A stretch of 64,000 nucleotides of DNA from Pedobacter lusitanus (GCF_040026395.1 NZ_CP157278.1:3844001-3908000), one strand, 5' to 3'; shown: positions 43,869 to 53,012, numbered from the stretch's first letter. The notes: a model not told the origin generated them from the letters alone. Program-made: numbers and translations.

Positions 43869-44171
43869 AACTGACCTTGTACTGTAAACAGTTGAGGGCA
43901 TCAGCGGTGGTGTATTATTGTTCTGTATTAAGACTACTCATGAAGTTTGTTCAATCCGGCAGGTAAATTAGTAGTCCTTGTGCTGTAGATAGTTGAGATC
44001 ATCAGCAGTGGTGTATTATTGTACTGTATTAAGGCTGCTCATGAAGTTTGTTTAATCCGGCAGGTAAATTAGTAGTCCTTGTGCTGTAGATAGTTGAGAT
44101 CATCAGCAGTGGTGTATTATTGTACTGTATTAAGGCTGCTCATGAAGTTTGTTTAATCCGGCAGGTAAATC
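43869..44171. repeat. 101-bp tandem repeat, three copies
   Basis: Copies at 43869-43969, 43970-44070 and 44071-44171. Copies 2 and 3 differ only at the last base; copy 1 is diverged. A degenerate partial fourth copy follows at about 44172-44191. The common core runs from CCTTG (43875, 43976, 44077) to GGCAGGTAAAT. The unit holds no reading frame of note, no CRISPR-like alternation of repeat and spacer, and no coding neighbour that continues it. Confidence 0.95.
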
Positions 44172-44324
44172 AGTAATCTTTATCATGTAAAAGGCTAATC
44201 ATTATACATCATCTAAGCTAACCATCATGCATAACTCAATTATGCTCCCAGCCAACCAATTCCCCTTCCTATCTGAAAGCGGATGCTCTTTTCCAAAGTA
44301 AAACGGGAGGATTTTAAGTGTAAA

Positions 44325-44403
44325 AAAATAAAACCATGTCTGTATTGCCGGCCATTGTTGATGAAATCAACGCGGGCCGGCAATACAGACATGGTTTTAT
44401 TTT
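44325..44403. terminator. Very long perfect palindrome, probable bidirectional terminator
   Basis: A 29-bp perfect stem (44325-44353 with 44375-44403) encloses a loop that itself folds: GTTGAT at 44356-44361 with ATCAAC at 44365-44370. The stem ends in A-rich and T-rich tracts on the two strands, so it can end the minus-strand glycosyltransferase transcript and possibly read-through from the other side. It is much longer than an ordinary terminator. Confidence 0.85.
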
Positions 44404-44426
44404 CCCCTTAGAATCACCCCTCCGTT

Positions 44427-45332
44427 TCACCTGAAAAGCTTCATCTCTTTCAGATACCTCTTCACTCTTTCGAAGAAACTCCCCTTCCTCGTACTCAGAA
44501 AACCCTTAATAATCCTGTAAGCCTCTTCATTTTCTGCGATAACCTCAGGAAAAACCTTCACCGGTTTCGGGTTAATAATTACATTATAAATATCATTTAT
44601 ACCTGAATGTACTCCAGTACCATCATGGCCAATATTATTGACCAGTGACTGGCTTGGATTCAGAGTAAGACCACCTTTTAAAAAGATTGAAGCGTACCAT
44701 CTGATTGCCCAGGAATTATTTTTGCCATTTTTAAAATCCTTCATCTGTTTCCAGAAGTTCATTTGATGATCAATCGAAAAATCTGCTTTTTTCTTTGCGT
44801 TAAACTGTCCCATCAGTGTATCGATGTTCGGTTCGAAATGTTGCCAGGCTCTTTCCCAGGTTGCCCATCCCCAGCTTGTTGCAGCGCGGTAGAAAAAAGA
44901 TTCCGGTAAAGTATTCTCTTTAAGATGGTACATATAAGCACCAATATGCATAACCTTATCCTCCTGGCGGTAGCGGTTCAGTGCGTCATTAAAATAAGTC
45001 AGTGTATAAGGCGAAGTTACCAGGTCATCTTCAAAAACAATAACCTGTTTATAATCTTTCACTAATCTGCTTACACCAGCGATTACAGATTCAGCGAGGC
45101 CCATATTTAGTTTTCTTTCAATGATCTCTACCGATTTGAATCCTTCCACATGTTTCAGTAACTCCCTTACTTCCTGTACATTTTCCTCGTCGGCTGGTGT
45201 TTTAGGGCCGTCAGAGAAAATGAATAGGCGGCTTTCAGCTGCCAGTTCATTCTGTTTCAGAAACTTAAGCGTACGTTCAGTATGCTTGGGTCTGTTATAA
45301 ACAAATAAGGCAATAGGAGCGAAACTTTGCAT
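44427..45332 (-). CDS. Glycosyltransferase, GT-A fold
   Basis: A 301-residue protein with a GT-A start FVYNRPKHTERTLKFL and the acidic VFEDDLVTSP motif, then ATSWGWATWERAW, seen in Bacteroidota sugar transferases. No membrane helix. It lies three bases after the methyltransferase and ends just before the long palindrome, making it the last gene of a likely seven-gene minus-strand transcript. Donor sugar unknown. Confidence 0.88.
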   Translation of the reverse strand: MQSFAPIALFVYNRPKHTERTLKFLKQNELAAESRLFIFSDGPKTPADEENVQEVRELLKHVEGFKSVEIIERKLNMGLAESVIAGVSRLVKDYKQVIVFEDDLVTSPYTLTYFNDALNRYRQEDKVMHIGAYMYHLKENTLPESFFYRAATSWGWATWERAWQHFEPNIDTLMGQFNAKKKADFSIDHQMNFWKQMKDFKNGKNNSWAIRWYASIFLKGGLTLNPSQSLVNNIGHDGTGVHSGINDIYNVIINPKPVKVFPEVIAENEEAYRIIKGFLSTRKGSFFERVKRYLKEMKLFR

Positions 45333-45335
45333 GGA

Positions 45336-46097
45336 TTAAAATATTTGGAGAGTCTGACTTGATTTTTTTGTTAAAACGGTATATGCATTCCCATATTGTT
45401 CCTGTTTTTTTATTCCCAGGATATTTCCGATTGTCTTTTTGATTCTATATTCCAGTTCTATCCTTAAAACCCTGGAAAAAGTTTTAGGCGTTTTATTATT
45501 GACAAACTGGTTGAATTTAATTGTTGCAGTGGGGGTCATTGAAACTTTATCATCAATAATTTCCAGCCCTTCACTCTGTAATAAAAAGCGTATTGCAGTA
45601 GGCGTGTACATATTGATATGGCCGTAATCCAGAAAATGTTTCATCCGTTTATCCACGCCAAAGCGATAATCCAGCGGAACTTCGATGACCAGATTTTTTG
45701 CCACACGTTTCAATTCCCTGATCAGTATACGCTCATGTTCCACATGTTCCAGTACGTGCGCCAGAATGACCAGGTCAAACTCATTGTCTGCATAAGGTAT
45801 TTTATAGCCGTCAAAACTCTGTACCTCTTTAAGGCGACTCAGATTACGGTTTTTGATCAGAGAAACACCAGTATCAGCAATTTCCAGTGCATACAGTTCT
45901 TTGCCAAAATCCCATTCATTTAAGAAATGCAGGATGCTGCCGTCGCCGGCGCCAACTTCCAGTACTTTGTCAGGGCGGATACTTTTACAGACATCCATTA
46001 TGTTTTTTGCTTTGGCTTCTGCTCCAAGCATGCGCCATGTGGTATCGGTTTGCGTATAAAAATTATCGTATGCAGATTTTACTTCATCGCTTAACAT
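45336..46097 (-). CDS. Class I SAM-dependent methyltransferase
   Basis: A 253-residue methyltransferase with motif I VLEVGAGDGSILHFL and the post-I LVILAHVLEHVEH segment. It lies between a flippase and a glycosyltransferase, so it probably methylates a sugar or lipid-linked intermediate. It is not similar to the solitary methyltransferase at 43061, which has a degenerate motif I. Confidence 0.9.
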   Translation of the reverse strand: MLSDEVKSAYDNFYTQTDTTWRMLGAEAKAKNIMDVCKSIRPDKVLEVGAGDGSILHFLNEWDFGKELYALEIADTGVSLIKNRNLSRLKEVQSFDGYKIPYADNEFDLVILAHVLEHVEHERILIRELKRVAKNLVIEVPLDYRFGVDKRMKHFLDYGHINMYTPTAIRFLLQSEGLEIIDDKVSMTPTATIKFNQFVNNKTPKTFSRVLRIELEYRIKKTIGNILGIKKQEQYGNAYTVLTKKSSQTLQIF

Positions 46098-46154
46098 AGC
46101 AAATTTCTTTTTTTAGGTGTAAATAAGGTTGGATGTATGAAAAATTGTAGCAGG

Positions 46155-47495
46155 TTATACATGCGGTGAATTTTCCTGGCGTTTGAATATTTTTTGAAAC
46201 ACAGTAAACAAAAATAATGATTTTAACATCATTATACCCTGCTGTCTGGTTTTGGGAATAAATAAAAGATAAAAGGCGCTGGACGCACAGGCAACCAGGG
46301 TTGCAATGGATGCGCCAATACCACCACAGGCAGGAATCAGCCAGAAGTTCAGCAGGATATTCACAATCGCTCCCAGCATGGTCCGCTGAAAAGAAATCAT
46401 CGTATAACCCTCTGCCAGTAAGTACTGTGAACTCGCACTGCCTAAGAAAACGAATATGCCAGACCAGATATGTATGGATAACATCTGCCCGGCACCATTA
46501 TAAGTATCTCCATAAAGAAACTGAATGATAAAAGGGCCCAGGAAACTAATTACGATAGCTACCGGTAAACTGATAAATACCAGTAAGTCGTATAGATTTC
46601 TTAGTCTTTTTGTATATCTGCCGGTATCCGTTTTGCGCGCATGGATCAGTGCCGGGAATACCGAAGTTACTATCGCAACAGGAATAAAAAACCAGGCCTC
46701 GCTGATTTTGGCTGCGGCACTGTAAATTCCTACTTCAACACTGCCAACACTCTTTAACATGACCTGGTCAATCTTCATATAAATAGAAACCATAACCGCA
46801 GAAAGAATCAGTGGGAAGGACTGTTTTAACAGATTAATCGCTCTGATACGGTTAAAGCTCCAGGTAAACAGACTATAACCTCTGCTATGATACATATAAA
46901 CCAGACCAGCCGCAAGCGCAAAACTGTCAAAGGTGAGTGAAGCTGCAAAATAAATCAGCGGCATTTTGAAAACGACCAGTAATATCTTGACTGCAGCAGA
47001 TAAAATGACACAAATATTCTGAACTTTTACCACATATTTTGAAGCAACCTGCGATTGAAAATAAGAATCAATCACATTAAAGGATTTGAAAAAAGAAGCG
47101 AAGGACAGAATTAAAATAATCCAGGTCAGGGAGTCTCCTGGTTTTTCAGAATAATGATGAAAAAGCAGATAGATACCTACGGTGATTGGGATCAGTAAGG
47201 CATTTACTGCTAAACGCATCAATAAAGCAGTACCTAAAATCTCATCTTTTTTATGTGGTTCATTCAGAATCTCCCGGATGATGAAAGTGTCCAGACCTAA
47301 TGCACCAACTGCAGCAATGATTACAGTAAAGGCATCAGCAAAACTGAGTTCTCCAAAAGAAGAAGCTTTAAGATATCTCGCAATAACAAAACCAATAACC
47401 ATGCTCAGAATTTTTCCAAACATCAGCCATCCGGTATTTTTAAAATACTTGTTAAACGCCTCCTCATCAAAACCTTTTAAACCGGGTAGTTTCAT
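46155..47495 (-). CDS. Wzx-type polysaccharide flippase
   Basis: A 446-residue membrane protein with about 12-14 helices and the N-terminal region typical of the MATE/MVF superfamily of polysaccharide exporters (YFKNTGWLMFGKILSMVIGF, then ADAFTVIIAAVGALGLDTF). It should move undecaprenyl-linked oligosaccharide to the outer face of the inner membrane. A Wzy polymerase and Wzc are not in the window. It follows DinB by 18 bases. Confidence 0.9.
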   Translation of the reverse strand: MKLPGLKGFDEEAFNKYFKNTGWLMFGKILSMVIGFVIARYLKASSFGELSFADAFTVIIAAVGALGLDTFIIREILNEPHKKDEILGTALLMRLAVNALLIPITVGIYLLFHHYSEKPGDSLTWIILILSFASFFKSFNVIDSYFQSQVASKYVVKVQNICVILSAAVKILLVVFKMPLIYFAASLTFDSFALAAGLVYMYHSRGYSLFTWSFNRIRAINLLKQSFPLILSAVMVSIYMKIDQVMLKSVGSVEVGIYSAAAKISEAWFFIPVAIVTSVFPALIHARKTDTGRYTKRLRNLYDLLVFISLPVAIVISFLGPFIIQFLYGDTYNGAGQMLSIHIWSGIFVFLGSASSQYLLAEGYTMISFQRTMLGAIVNILLNFWLIPACGGIGASIATLVACASSAFYLLFIPKTRQQGIMMLKSLFLFTVFQKIFKRQENSPHV

Positions 47496-47513
47496 CCGCG
47501 CAAATATGTGAAA

Positions 47514-48026
47514 TTAAAAACTCTTCTCAATCCGCTTTAATTGTTTCAGATGATGATTTAAATGGATTTCAGTAAAACGGAACCATTGTCTGGCATTCAA
47601 ATAGCCCAGACGAGGATGCCGTGTTTTAATGGCAGAATCAGCCAGATGCAGCTGAGAATAGACTATATTCAGTTGTTCAAGGAATTTTTCTATAAAATCT
47701 GCGGCGGCTGCTTTGGTTATTTTCTGCTCCCTGCCCTGTAAAGCTTTTGGGACTTTATATTTGGCTTTAGGAGGAAAACTGCCTAAAAATAAGATCATTT
47801 TTACCACAAAGGCAGTAGGTTTTATTTTTCCCTCTCCCTGAATACATTTCTCAATTTCTCCAAGAGAAAGCAGACTAAGATCAAAAATATGCGAGTAGAC
47901 TTCACTGTAAGACCAGCCACCAATAGGAGGTGTTAACTGAAACTGATCTTCAGGAATTTCCTGTAATGTTGCATTATAGGCTGCCACAATTTTTTTCAAT
48001 GAAGAATATACAGAAGAATTACGCAT
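47514..48026 (-). CDS. DinB/YfiT-like putative metal-dependent protein
   Basis: A 170-residue four-helix-bundle protein of the DinB superfamily. Three His-rich spots fit the metal site: SEVYSHIFDLS, then HLADSA, and TEIHLNHHLKQL near the C-terminus. Some relatives are bacillithiol-dependent transferases; here the substrate is not known. It sits between the HAD gene and the flippase in the same direction. Confidence 0.85.
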   Translation of the reverse strand: MRNSSVYSSLKKIVAAYNATLQEIPEDQFQLTPPIGGWSYSEVYSHIFDLSLLSLGEIEKCIQGEGKIKPTAFVVKMILFLGSFPPKAKYKVPKALQGREQKITKAAAADFIEKFLEQLNIVYSQLHLADSAIKTRHPRLGYLNARQWFRFTEIHLNHHLKQLKRIEKSF

Positions 48027-48106
48027 AAAGTCAGATAAAGATTAACAGTGCCGGTCAAAATTCAGTAAGCTGATTAAGCCGGCTCTTAACGTAAAACAGT
48101 AAAAAG

Positions 48107-48796
48107 CTAAAAATGTTGCATCAATTCTTCGAGATGCAGAATCTGCCAGTCTACATCGGCTGGACGGGCAATGTTCAGCGGGTTAAAAAAAATAGCTTTT
48201 ATACCAAAGCTCTGCGCACCACGGATATCAGCTTCAAGACTGTCACCAATCATAATACTTTCGTGTTTCTGTGCACCTGCTTTATTTAAGGCATATTCGA
48301 AAATTGCGCTATCAGGTTTATTCACCCCTACATCTTCCGAAATAATTACATTGGAGAAATAAGGATTCAGCTTACAGGTTTCCATTTTGGTCAGGGTCGT
48401 TTCTTTAAACCCGTTCGAGATAATATGGAGCGTGTACTTTTGCTGCAGATAGGCCAGGACTTTTTCAGATCCTTCAAAGAGATTCTTTTTTCTCGGACTC
48501 TGATTGACATAATCTTCTTCAAAACCATGTGGAACCAGCTCCGGTGATACGTTCAACTGAACAAAAGTTCTGCTGAACCTTTCAGATCTTAACTCTTCTT
48601 TGGTGATTTTTCCCAAATGATATTCTGCCCAGAGCGCATGATTATTTTCAGTATAGACATCAATAAATACTTCGCAGGCCGGAAGACCAAGCAGATTTAA
48701 CTGGTACTGATGATATAATTCAGTTAAGGTTTCCCGGGCATTTTTATCAAAATCCCAGATGGTATGATCTAAATCAAAAAAGATATGTTTAATCAT
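48107..48796 (-). CDS. HAD-superfamily phosphatase, YjjG type
   Basis: From the ATG at 48794-48796 the product has 229 residues; an in-frame start at 48841 would overlap upp and place the catalytic motif deeper. Motif I is FFDLDHTIWDFD with the two catalytic Asp, the motif II Thr/Ser is in HIISNG, and motifs III/IV are GVNKPDSAIF and MIGDSLEADIRGA. It resembles YjjG, a 5'-nucleotidase that removes non-canonical pyrimidine nucleotides; the adjacency to upp, a pyrimidine salvage gene, fits that role. Confidence 0.9.
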   Translation of the reverse strand: MIKHIFFDLDHTIWDFDKNARETLTELYHQYQLNLLGLPACEVFIDVYTENNHALWAEYHLGKITKEELRSERFSRTFVQLNVSPELVPHGFEEDYVNQSPRKKNLFEGSEKVLAYLQQKYTLHIISNGFKETTLTKMETCKLNPYFSNVIISEDVGVNKPDSAIFEYALNKAGAQKHESIMIGDSLEADIRGAQSFGIKAIFFNPLNIARPADVDWQILHLEELMQHF

Positions 48797-48803
48797 CTGA
48801 TAC

Positions 48804-49448
48804 TTAGATTTTGGTTCCGTAAGCAAGATCTCCTGCGTCACCTAATCCAGGTACAATATATGATTTAACGGTCATTTCGTCGTCTATAGCACCTAACCAT
48901 AATTTGGCATGAGGTAAATTAGCGCGTACATGTTTTACACCTTCTGCACTTGCAATGGCAGCAATGATATGCAGTTCTTTGATTTTATATCTTGCCATCA
49001 GTTCCTTACAGCACAATACCATGCTCAGGCCGGTAGCCAGCATAGGATCTGCTATAATCAATATCCTGTCTGTTAAATCAGGAGCTGAGATATAATCTAC
49101 GTGAATTTCTATCGTTCCAGCCGGATTTGATTTCCTGTAGGCAGTTACAAATGCGGCATCAGCACGGTCAAAAATATTCAATAGTCCCTGTTGCATAGGT
49201 AAACCCGCACGTAAAATAGTAGCCAGCACCGGCTGATCGCCCAGAGCTTTGGTTTTAGCAATACCCAGCGGTGTTTGCGTTTCTGAATCTGTATAAGTCA
49301 GATTTCTGCTGATTTCCCATGCAAAAAACTCACCGAGTCTTTCCAGGTTTTTACGGAAGCGCATGGAATCCTTCTGTATATTTTCATCACGTAACTCCGC
49401 CACGAAAATATTAGCAATAGAATTTGTTTTACTCAGGTCAAATATCAT
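48804..49448 (-). CDS. upp: Uracil phosphoribosyltransferase
   Basis: A 214-residue salvage enzyme converting uracil and PRPP to UMP. The PRPP-binding loop is ADPMLATGLSM, and the uracil-binding C-terminal motif YIVPGLGDAGDLAYGT ends the protein. It overlaps the upstream DUF7033-like gene by 11 bases and lies seven bases before the HAD phosphatase, suggesting a pyrimidine metabolism pair inside the operon. Confidence 0.95.
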   Translation of the reverse strand: MIFDLSKTNSIANIFVAELRDENIQKDSMRFRKNLERLGEFFAWEISRNLTYTDSETQTPLGIAKTKALGDQPVLATILRAGLPMQQGLLNIFDRADAAFVTAYRKSNPAGTIEIHVDYISAPDLTDRILIIADPMLATGLSMVLCCKELMARYKIKELHIIAAIASAEGVKHVRANLPHAKLWLGAIDDEMTVKSYIVPGLGDAGDLAYGTKI

Positions 49449-50559
49449 TTGGCAAAGATAAAAAATTGCTTAACAATTGTGTGTATAGTCTTCTGCCCAC
49501 TTTCCCCTTGCCAAATTCCGGCAGCGATTCTTTATGCCATAACAGATAAAAATGGCCATTTAGCAATTTTACATTTTCTATGAGTCTGCCCCATTTATAC
49601 AAGGTTTCATCGATATTAAATGTCCTGTCTTTTAATAGAATAATATCATTTACAGCAATCGGATAAACCTGCAGGTGAGTGGTTTTTTCCAGCTGAAGAT
49701 CATACCAGAAAAATGGAGTACAGGTGCCGGCCCTGAAACCGATAGAGGCCGGATAACCCATTCTGTAATCTTTACTGACTCCATTTTTTAATAGTTGCAG
49801 ATAGCTTTTGGGGAAACTGATCTGTCTGTCACAAATCAGGTCAATTTCAGCAGAAGGTTTAAAAAAATAAACCGGGTTCAGTTTGTGTTTTTCATGCTCT
49901 GCATTCAGAAATAATGACAATCCGCTGCCCTTTGTTTGTTCGGCGCTCCTGCTTCGTGAAACAAAAGGGATATTTCTTAAAAAGTTAATCGCATGCCTGA
50001 ATATATTAAATGAGCTCATTCCCGGTGCATCGTACATACAGACCAATGGAATAAACTCAAATTTTTTCTGTCCGAAATGCAATTTGGGATAGCGCTTTAA
50101 CAGCATGTTTTTGAGCATCAGCGCCCAGCCGTCAATAACAGGGAATTCCAGCAGTTTCAGTTTGAACTGCAAACTTGCTTCAACCGGATAATTACCATCA
50201 GGGTCAGCATCAAAAGGCAGGTATTCCTCATACCTGCTCACAAAATAAAAAGCTGCGGCAAAAACATCAAATGGTAAACTGCTGTTATCAACAGCAAAAG
50301 GGACAATCATATCCCCAAAAGTGGTGGTCTTTATATTTGGCGGGGTAATTGTATGTGCAAGCAGGAAATCTGAGTTTTTAAAAAATGGCTCATCCCCGAC
50401 AGGAAGATCTGAATAAGTTATTTTGGGTAATGATGAAGCTTTGAATTCCTGCACGTTAGAGCTGAACCCTGCCTGTGTTTTGAGGATATCGGTGAAAATA
50501 AAGTTGAAAACATACTTAATCCTTGGTGAAAGTATGGGAACATATACCAGTAATTTCAT
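49438..50559 (-). CDS. DUF7033-like protein with degenerate polysaccharide-deacetylase region
   Basis: A 373-residue protein. The N-terminal domain, with FVSRYEEYLPFDADPDGNYP (about residues 108-127), matches a Bacteroidota domain found in front of polysaccharide deacetylases. In the following region the usual catalytic Asp-rich start is replaced by VCMYDAPGMSS, with only one acidic residue, and the metal-ligand HxxxH motif is not seen, so deacetylase activity is doubtful. It heads the upp-HAD-DinB-flippase group and overlaps upp. Function uncertain. Confidence 0.75.
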   Translation of the reverse strand: MKLLVYVPILSPRIKYVFNFIFTDILKTQAGFSSNVQEFKASSLPKITYSDLPVGDEPFFKNSDFLLAHTITPPNIKTTTFGDMIVPFAVDNSSLPFDVFAAAFYFVSRYEEYLPFDADPDGNYPVEASLQFKLKLLEFPVIDGWALMLKNMLLKRYPKLHFGQKKFEFIPLVCMYDAPGMSSFNIFRHAINFLRNIPFVSRSRSAEQTKGSGLSLFLNAEHEKHKLNPVYFFKPSAEIDLICDRQISFPKSYLQLLKNGVSKDYRMGYPASIGFRAGTCTPFFWYDLQLEKTTHLQVYPIAVNDIILLKDRTFNIDETLYKWGRLIENVKLLNGHFYLLWHKESLPEFGKGKVGRRLYTQLLSNFLSLPNDI

Positions 50560-50612
50560 GATGCCAATAAATTTAGGATATAATCACGACAATCCAATAC
50601 ATCAATAATTGT

Positions 50613-50620
50613 TATCTTTG
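50613..50620 (+). promoter_or_regulatory. Predicted -7 box of uvrB
   Basis: TATCTTTG matches TAnnTTTG and ends seven bases before the ATG of uvrB at 50628. Transcription would begin almost at the start codon, so the mRNA is probably nearly leaderless. Confidence 0.45.
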
Positions 50621-50627
50621 AATAGCT

Positions 50628-52676
50628 ATGAAATTTCAACTTGTTTCAGATTATAAACCTACGGGTGATCAACCAGCCGCCATTGAACAACTGGTTACAG
50701 GCGTTAACAATAATGAAAATTATCAGACTTTACTGGGTGTTACCGGATCTGGGAAGACATTTACTGTGGCCAATGTAATACAGCAGACACAGAAGCCTAC
50801 ATTGATCCTGAGCCACAATAAAACGCTGGCAGCACAATTATATGGAGAGTTCAAAAACTTTTTCCCTGAAAACCAGGTCAATTATTTTGTCTCTTACTAT
50901 GATTACTATCAGCCGGAGGCTTATATGCCCAGCAGTAATACTTATATCGAAAAGGATTTAAGTATAAATGAAGAAATAGAAAAATTAAGACTGAGAACAA
51001 CTTCAGCATTAATGTCCGGCCGCAGGGATACAATTGTAGTTTCTTCTATTTCCTGTATTTATGGTATGGGAAATCCGGAAGATTTCTCCCGCTCAGTATT
51101 TCGTTTTTCGGTTGGAACCAGGGTCTCCAGAAATTCATTTCTGCATAGCCTGGTTGAAATTTTATACGCCCGTACGATCAACGATTTTAAAAGAGGAACT
51201 TTCAGGGTAAAAGGTGATACAGTTGATATTTTTCCGGCTTATCTGGATACTGCTTACCGGATTTCTTTTTTTGGAGATGATATAGAAGAACTGAGTGTTA
51301 TTGATCCCGTAACAGGGAAAACCATAGAGAAAGTGGAAGATATGGCTGTCTATCCGGCAAATCTGTTTGTAACACCAAAAGATAGATTTACTTCGTCGAT
51401 CTGGGGAATACAGGAAGAGCTGGAGGTACGTAAAAATCAACTGATAGGAGACAGGCAGCTGCTGGAAGCCAAGAGACTGGAAGAAAGAGTGAATTTTGAT
51501 ATAGAAATGATGAAAGAACTGGGTTATTGTTCAGGTATCGAGAACTATTCGAGGTTCTTTGATGGCCGTCAGCCCGGTATGCGTCCTTTCTGTTTACTAG
51601 ATTATTTTCCTGATGATTATTTAATGGTTATTGATGAAAGTCATGTGACTGTTCCACAGATCAGGGCGATGTATGGCGGAGACAGATCCCGCAAACTTTC
51701 ATTGGTTGAATATGGATTCCGTTTGCCGTCTGCACTGGATAACAGGCCTTTAAATTTTGAAGAATTTGAGAGTCTTGCACCCCAGACAATTTATGTAAGT
51801 GCAACACCTGCAGATTATGAATTGCAGAAATCTGAAGGTATAGTTATTGAGCAGGTAATCAGACCTACCGGGTTGCTGGATCCGCTGATAGAAGTAAGAC
51901 CGGCAGTAAATCAGGTAGATGACTTACTGGATGAAATAGATAAAACTATTAAAATGGGTGACCGTGTGCTGGTAACCACGCTGACCAAACGTATGGCAGA
52001 AGAGTTAACCAAATACATGGACAGACTGAATATTAAGTGCCGTTATATTCACTCTGAAGTGAAGACCCTGGAACGGGTAGAGATTCTGCGTGGTCTGCGT
52101 CTGGGAGAATTTGACGTATTGATCGGGATCAACCTATTAAGAGAGGGACTGGATTTACCGGAAGTGTCATTTGTGGCCATTCTGGATGCTGATAAGGAAG
52201 GGTTTTTAAGATCTGACCGGGCATTAATTCAGACTGTCGGACGGGCGGCAAGAAATGACAGGGGCCGGGTAATTCTCTATGCAGACAAGATTACGGATTC
52301 TATGGCCAGAACCATAGATGAAACCAGCCGTCGCAGAGAAAAACAAATAGCTTATAATACTGAAAATGGTATTACCCCTAAAACAGTAGGGAAAAGCAGA
52401 GAGGCGATCCTTGAACAGACATCGGTACTGGACTTCTCGGCAACAACAGATCATAAAAAGGCTTATGTGGAAACTAACCAGGCAAGCATTATTGCTGATC
52501 CGATTGTACAGTATATGACTCAGGCAGAGATGCAGAAATCAATTGATAAGACCCGTAAGGAAATGGCTAAAGCAGCCAAGGATATGGATTTCTTAATGGC
52601 AGCGAGATTGCGGGACGAAATGTTCGCTATGGAGACTGTATTTGAAGAAAGATTTGGTAAACAAAAAGTTAAATAA
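50628..52676 (+). CDS. uvrB: Excinuclease ABC subunit B
   Basis: A 682-residue DNA helicase-like repair protein. Walker A is GVTGSGKTFTVANV, the beta-hairpin region FVSYYDYYQPEAYMPSSNTY follows, Walker B is VIDESHVTVPQ, and the helicase motifs INLLREGLDLPEVSFVAILD and QTVGRAARN complete it. The C-terminal UVR motif that binds UvrC is in RKEMAKAAKDMDFLMAARLRDEM. With UvrA and UvrC it repairs bulky lesions. The stop overlaps the ywbE start. Confidence 0.97.
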   Translation: MKFQLVSDYKPTGDQPAAIEQLVTGVNNNENYQTLLGVTGSGKTFTVANVIQQTQKPTLILSHNKTLAAQLYGEFKNFFPENQVNYFVSYYDYYQPEAYMPSSNTYIEKDLSINEEIEKLRLRTTSALMSGRRDTIVVSSISCIYGMGNPEDFSRSVFRFSVGTRVSRNSFLHSLVEILYARTINDFKRGTFRVKGDTVDIFPAYLDTAYRISFFGDDIEELSVIDPVTGKTIEKVEDMAVYPANLFVTPKDRFTSSIWGIQEELEVRKNQLIGDRQLLEAKRLEERVNFDIEMMKELGYCSGIENYSRFFDGRQPGMRPFCLLDYFPDDYLMVIDESHVTVPQIRAMYGGDRSRKLSLVEYGFRLPSALDNRPLNFEEFESLAPQTIYVSATPADYELQKSEGIVIEQVIRPTGLLDPLIEVRPAVNQVDDLLDEIDKTIKMGDRVLVTTLTKRMAEELTKYMDRLNIKCRYIHSEVKTLERVEILRGLRLGEFDVLIGINLLREGLDLPEVSFVAILDADKEGFLRSDRALIQTVGRAARNDRGRVILYADKITDSMARTIDETSRRREKQIAYNTENGITPKTVGKSREAILEQTSVLDFSATTDHKKAYVETNQASIIADPIVQYMTQAEMQKSIDKTRKEMAKAAKDMDFLMAARLRDEMFAMETVFEERFGKQKVK

Positions 52677-52876
52677 TGAACGGAAAAAACAGGTCGGATA
52701 TTTATCCCGGACTAGAAGTAGATATCATTTTGAAGAAAGATCAGCGCAGCGGGAAGCTGACCAGAGGAATCGTAGCTAACCTGCTGACTTCGTCAGCTTT
52801 TCACTCCCGTGGAATTAAAGTCAGGCTGGAAGATGGGCAAATAGGCAGGGTTGCAGAGATCGTTGAGGAAGATTAA
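52676..52876 (+). CDS. YwbE family protein
   Basis: A 66-residue protein of the YwbE family (IYPGLEVDIILKKDQRSGKLTRGIVANLLTSS, then GIKVRLEDGQIGRV). It starts within the uvrB stop codon (TAATG), so the two are translated together. The family is an OB-like small domain of unknown function; the uvrB link is lineage-dependent and gives only a hint of a nucleic-acid role. Confidence 0.9.
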   Translation: MNGKNRSDIYPGLEVDIILKKDQRSGKLTRGIVANLLTSSAFHSRGIKVRLEDGQIGRVAEIVEED

Positions 52877-52884
52877 GATTTTAA

Positions 52885-52920
52885 ATATGGCCTTAAGCAT
52901 TATCTAAGGCCGTATTTCTG
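52885..52920 (+). terminator. Probable terminator after ywbE
   Basis: An 11-bp stem with one G-T pair (52885-52895 with 52905-52915) is followed by only a weak T-stretch, so its strength is uncertain. Confidence 0.55.
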
Positions 52921-52956
52921 TACAGATTGTAATTATTGTGCAACAAACAGACAGAC

Positions 52957-52992
52957 TTTGTAATTATTCAACTTGAATTCTGTCTATATTTG
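52957..52992 (+). promoter_or_regulatory. Predicted promoter of the DUF4834 gene
   Basis: TTTG at 52957-52960 and TATATTTG at 52985-52992 match the -33 and -7 boxes with a 24-base spacer, slightly wide. The gene starts at 53013. Confidence 0.45.
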
Positions 52993-53012
52993 TAGATTAA
53001 CTTGGAAAATAA

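Larger units (their letters stand above)
43814..44426. other. Repeat-rich noncoding region in the polysaccharide locus
   Basis: About 610 bases without a coding frame. It contains a small hairpin (CCTGT at 43851-43855 with ACAGG at 43859-43863), a three-copy 101-bp tandem repeat with a short partial fourth copy, and a 79-base perfect palindrome. Apart from these I see no regulatory box. Confidence 0.7.

Noticed and set aside
43869..44171. CRISPR array
   Set aside because: The repeat is a 101-bp head-to-tail tandem without unique spacers, and no cas genes are present.
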